Of a stretch of 64,000 nucleotides of DNA, positions 62,607 to 64,000 are shown one piece after another. The DNA is from Agrobacterium larrymoorei (GTDB lineage: Bacteria > Pseudomonadota > Alphaproteobacteria > Rhizobiales > Rhizobiaceae), in NCBI RefSeq assembly GCF_030819275.1, contig NZ_JAUTBL010000002.1, positions 1,304,501 through 1,368,500 on the forward strand, written 5' to 3'. Under the pieces are notes generated by a model. It did no database searches, was not told the origin of the DNA, and worked only from the letters and a program-made list of their open reading frames with translations. How positions within the stretch are numbered: position 1 is the first letter of the stretch; every line of letters begins with the position of its first letter. The translations under genes and the position numbers were made by a program.

Positions 62607-64000
62607 TCATTTACTTAACCACCTCGTATACTCGTAGAGAGAAATGAAGCTGCAGCGCGCTTGGCGGCCGGCGACGGTGACGCGATTATCGAAATGGCCG
62701 GGCTTTAGCTCGAGCTTTTGCCGGACCACACGCGGGTCGCCACGCTTGAACGCGAAGCTCCAGGATCCTTGCTGCCCGTTGGAGAAAGGCGTGCCGGCGA
62801 GCGCCTTGGCGAGCACGCGGCTCTGGTTGGGTATCGCCAGGCAGTAATTCTTAGAATGATCCGGATCCTCGACAAGGCCGATATCGATCAGTGACAGCCG
62901 ATCGCGCACTTCGTTGATGCTCTCGCCGTTCTTGATCCGCTCGACTTCCTGGGCGACGGTGCGACGAGCTCCGCCGGAATAGTTCTCGATGACAGAGGTT
63001 TGGATGCTGATAAGCACCTGCTCCCAGGTCGGCGCACGTCCCTCGAGCTCCGGCACGAGATCCGCCGCGAGCCACTTGCCCCAGGGCGACAGATCCTCAT
63101 GAGGTAGACCAAGCGCTTTCAAGCCTTCGTCGCCTAGCATGGTGTGAGCGACTGCCAGAAACGTGCCGAATGTCTTCTGGCCTCGGCTGTCGTGGCCGTG
63201 CTCGCGCAATATGTTGGCGTAATCGTCCAGCTTGTACTGCAGATCTTTCCAGCTATCCGCCAGCCGGCGCAAGAGCCGGGGGCCGACGGTGTCAGCTTCA
63301 GGCAAGACAGGCGCTTTGTTGCTGCCTGGATCCAGCGGCATAAGCTGGATGATTGCGAGCCTGGTCATGGAAGCCGGGGGCAGGGGCGGCGGGTTGATGC
63401 CGGAAAAGAAGAACGTGGACTGCGCCTGGAACTCGACGCCTTTATGGTTCTGGCCGCCGCGAATACGCACGGATCCGGACGCAGCATCGCGCGCCATCTT
63501 GATCACCTTCTGCGCCTGGTCGATCCCGTCGTCGCCCTCGAGCTCGTCGATCGCGATCGGCACGCTGTCATGCCCGACCAGCTGATAGAGACCCGCCTCG
63601 GTCGCGTTGGTCGTGGACACCATCATGCGGCCAAGAATGGTCTTCAGCACGCCGTTCTTGCCGTTGAGCTCTGACTTGCCCACGCCGGCGTCGCCGACGA
63701 TCATCATTGACGGTCGCCATTCAAGGGCGCCGCCCAACATGGCGACGCCGATCGCGCCCAGGACGATGATCGGATCGACCTCCTTACGGTCCATGTTCCA
63801 GGTGCGCAGGATCTCGACGACCTTCACGGCCGGATTGTTTGCGGCCGTGATCGGCTCATGCCATGGCACCATGGCACGCGGCCGGCGCACATACAGATGA
63901 TCGTCATACTCGCCGGTTTCGAACGTCTCACCGTTGATCCACAGGCTATCGCCGCAATGCAGGATCAAGCCGCCCTTGCTGTCACGCCAGGCGCCACGGC
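62607..64000 (-). CDS. Phage helicase/primase-type ATPase, partial
   Basis: The reading frame continues past the right window edge (GAWRDSKGGLILHCGDSLW-type lead-in), so at least the N-terminus is missing. The visible 460 residues have Walker A VGDAGVGKS (about 105-113 of the visible part), a Walker B-like IAIDELEGDD and an Arg-rich motor region, like phage D5/DUF927-type replicative helicases. It ends 150 bp from the iteron cluster, which it or its partner may bind. Confidence 0.75.
   Translation of the reverse strand, partial: RGAWRDSKGGLILHCGDSLWINGETFETGEYDDHLYVRRPRAMVPWHEPITAANNPAVKVVEILRTWNMDRKEVDPIIVLGAIGVAMLGGALEWRPSMMIVGDAGVGKSELNGKNGVLKTILGRMMVSTTNATEAGLYQLVGHDSVPIAIDELEGDDGIDQAQKVIKMARDAASGSVRIRGGQNHKGVEFQAQSTFFFSGINPPPLPPASMTRLAIIQLMPLDPGSNKAPVLPEADTVGPRLLRRLADSWKDLQYKLDDYANILREHGHDSRGQKTFGTFLAVAHTMLGDEGLKALGLPHEDLSPWGKWLAADLVPELEGRAPTWEQVLISIQTSVIENYSGGARRTVAQEVERIKNGESINEVRDRLSLIDIGLVEDPDHSKNYCLAIPNQSRVLAKALAGTPFSNGQQGSWSFAFKRGDPRVVRQKLELKPGHFDNRVTVAGRQARCSFISLYEYTRWLSK

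Noticed and set aside
62455..62637. 60-codon plus-strand frame next to the iterons
   Set aside because: No ribosome site, against the direction of all phage genes and overlapping the end of the ATPase gene.
1..64000. CRISPR arrays, insertion sequences and diversity-generating retroelements
   Set aside because: No regular spacer-repeat arrays, no transposase, no reverse transcriptase or template repeat beside the tailspike were seen; the 8-mers at 62.2-62.45 kb have no spacers of CRISPR length.

Overview
The window looks like a chromosome segment of a Rhizobiaceae bacterium (Agrobacterium/Rhizobium type). The evidence is the very-long-chain lipid A cluster (acpXL to lpxXL), an FnrN-type regulator next to hemN, a class II DAHP synthase, a class I PHA synthase and RIME-like palindromes. 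No 16S or other species marker is present, so the species is left open.

Bases 1-39,000 are mostly core chromosome in short operons: a HerA-like ATPase, terC, rpsD, gph, rpiA, a DUF2059 protein, gor, a LysR regulator, aroG (class II), a TadE/TadG pair, radC-map-sfsA, phaC with a divergent lipoprotein, sulP, fnrN/hemN with two FNR-type boxes, and acpXL-fabZXL-fabF2XL-fabF1XL-adh-lpxXL, which makes and attaches the C28 acyl chain of lipid A. Then come two tandem PAS proteins, a TSUP permease, a nucleoside hydrolase, alaC, hom, and a less conserved block (small acidic protein, SARP/HilA-like regulator with TPRs, secreted CxxCH protein).

Bases 38,790-39,850 are a decayed integration hotspot. They hold a broken ParD/ParE pair, a tyrosine integrase that keeps only its two ends, and a 47-bp 3' fragment of tRNA-Lys(UUU) that is best read as an attachment site. 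The wreckage lies outside the present prophage, so an older element probably used the same tRNA.

Bases 39,930-64,000 are the left part of a podovirus-like prophage, all on the minus strand and running off the right edge. In transcription order (right to left): a helicase/primase ATPase (cut by the window edge), an iteron and AT-rich region, a small-terminase candidate, a structured GC-rich gap, TerL, a GNAT-like protein, a small virion protein, portal, Bbp19-like protein, scaffold, capsid, decoration candidate, tail tubular A and B, four or five internal virion proteins (one with a lysozyme domain), a beta-helix tailspike, a tail-anchored endolysin, overlapping spanins, a holin and a terminator.

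The most notable sites are the 62.2-62.45 kb repeat cluster (eleven 8-bp units in four blocks of alternating orientation beside an AT-rich tract, a likely phage origin or operator), the endolysin with two C-terminal membrane helices, the apparent +1 frame break in a virion gene, and the tandem use of tRNA-Lys by two elements.
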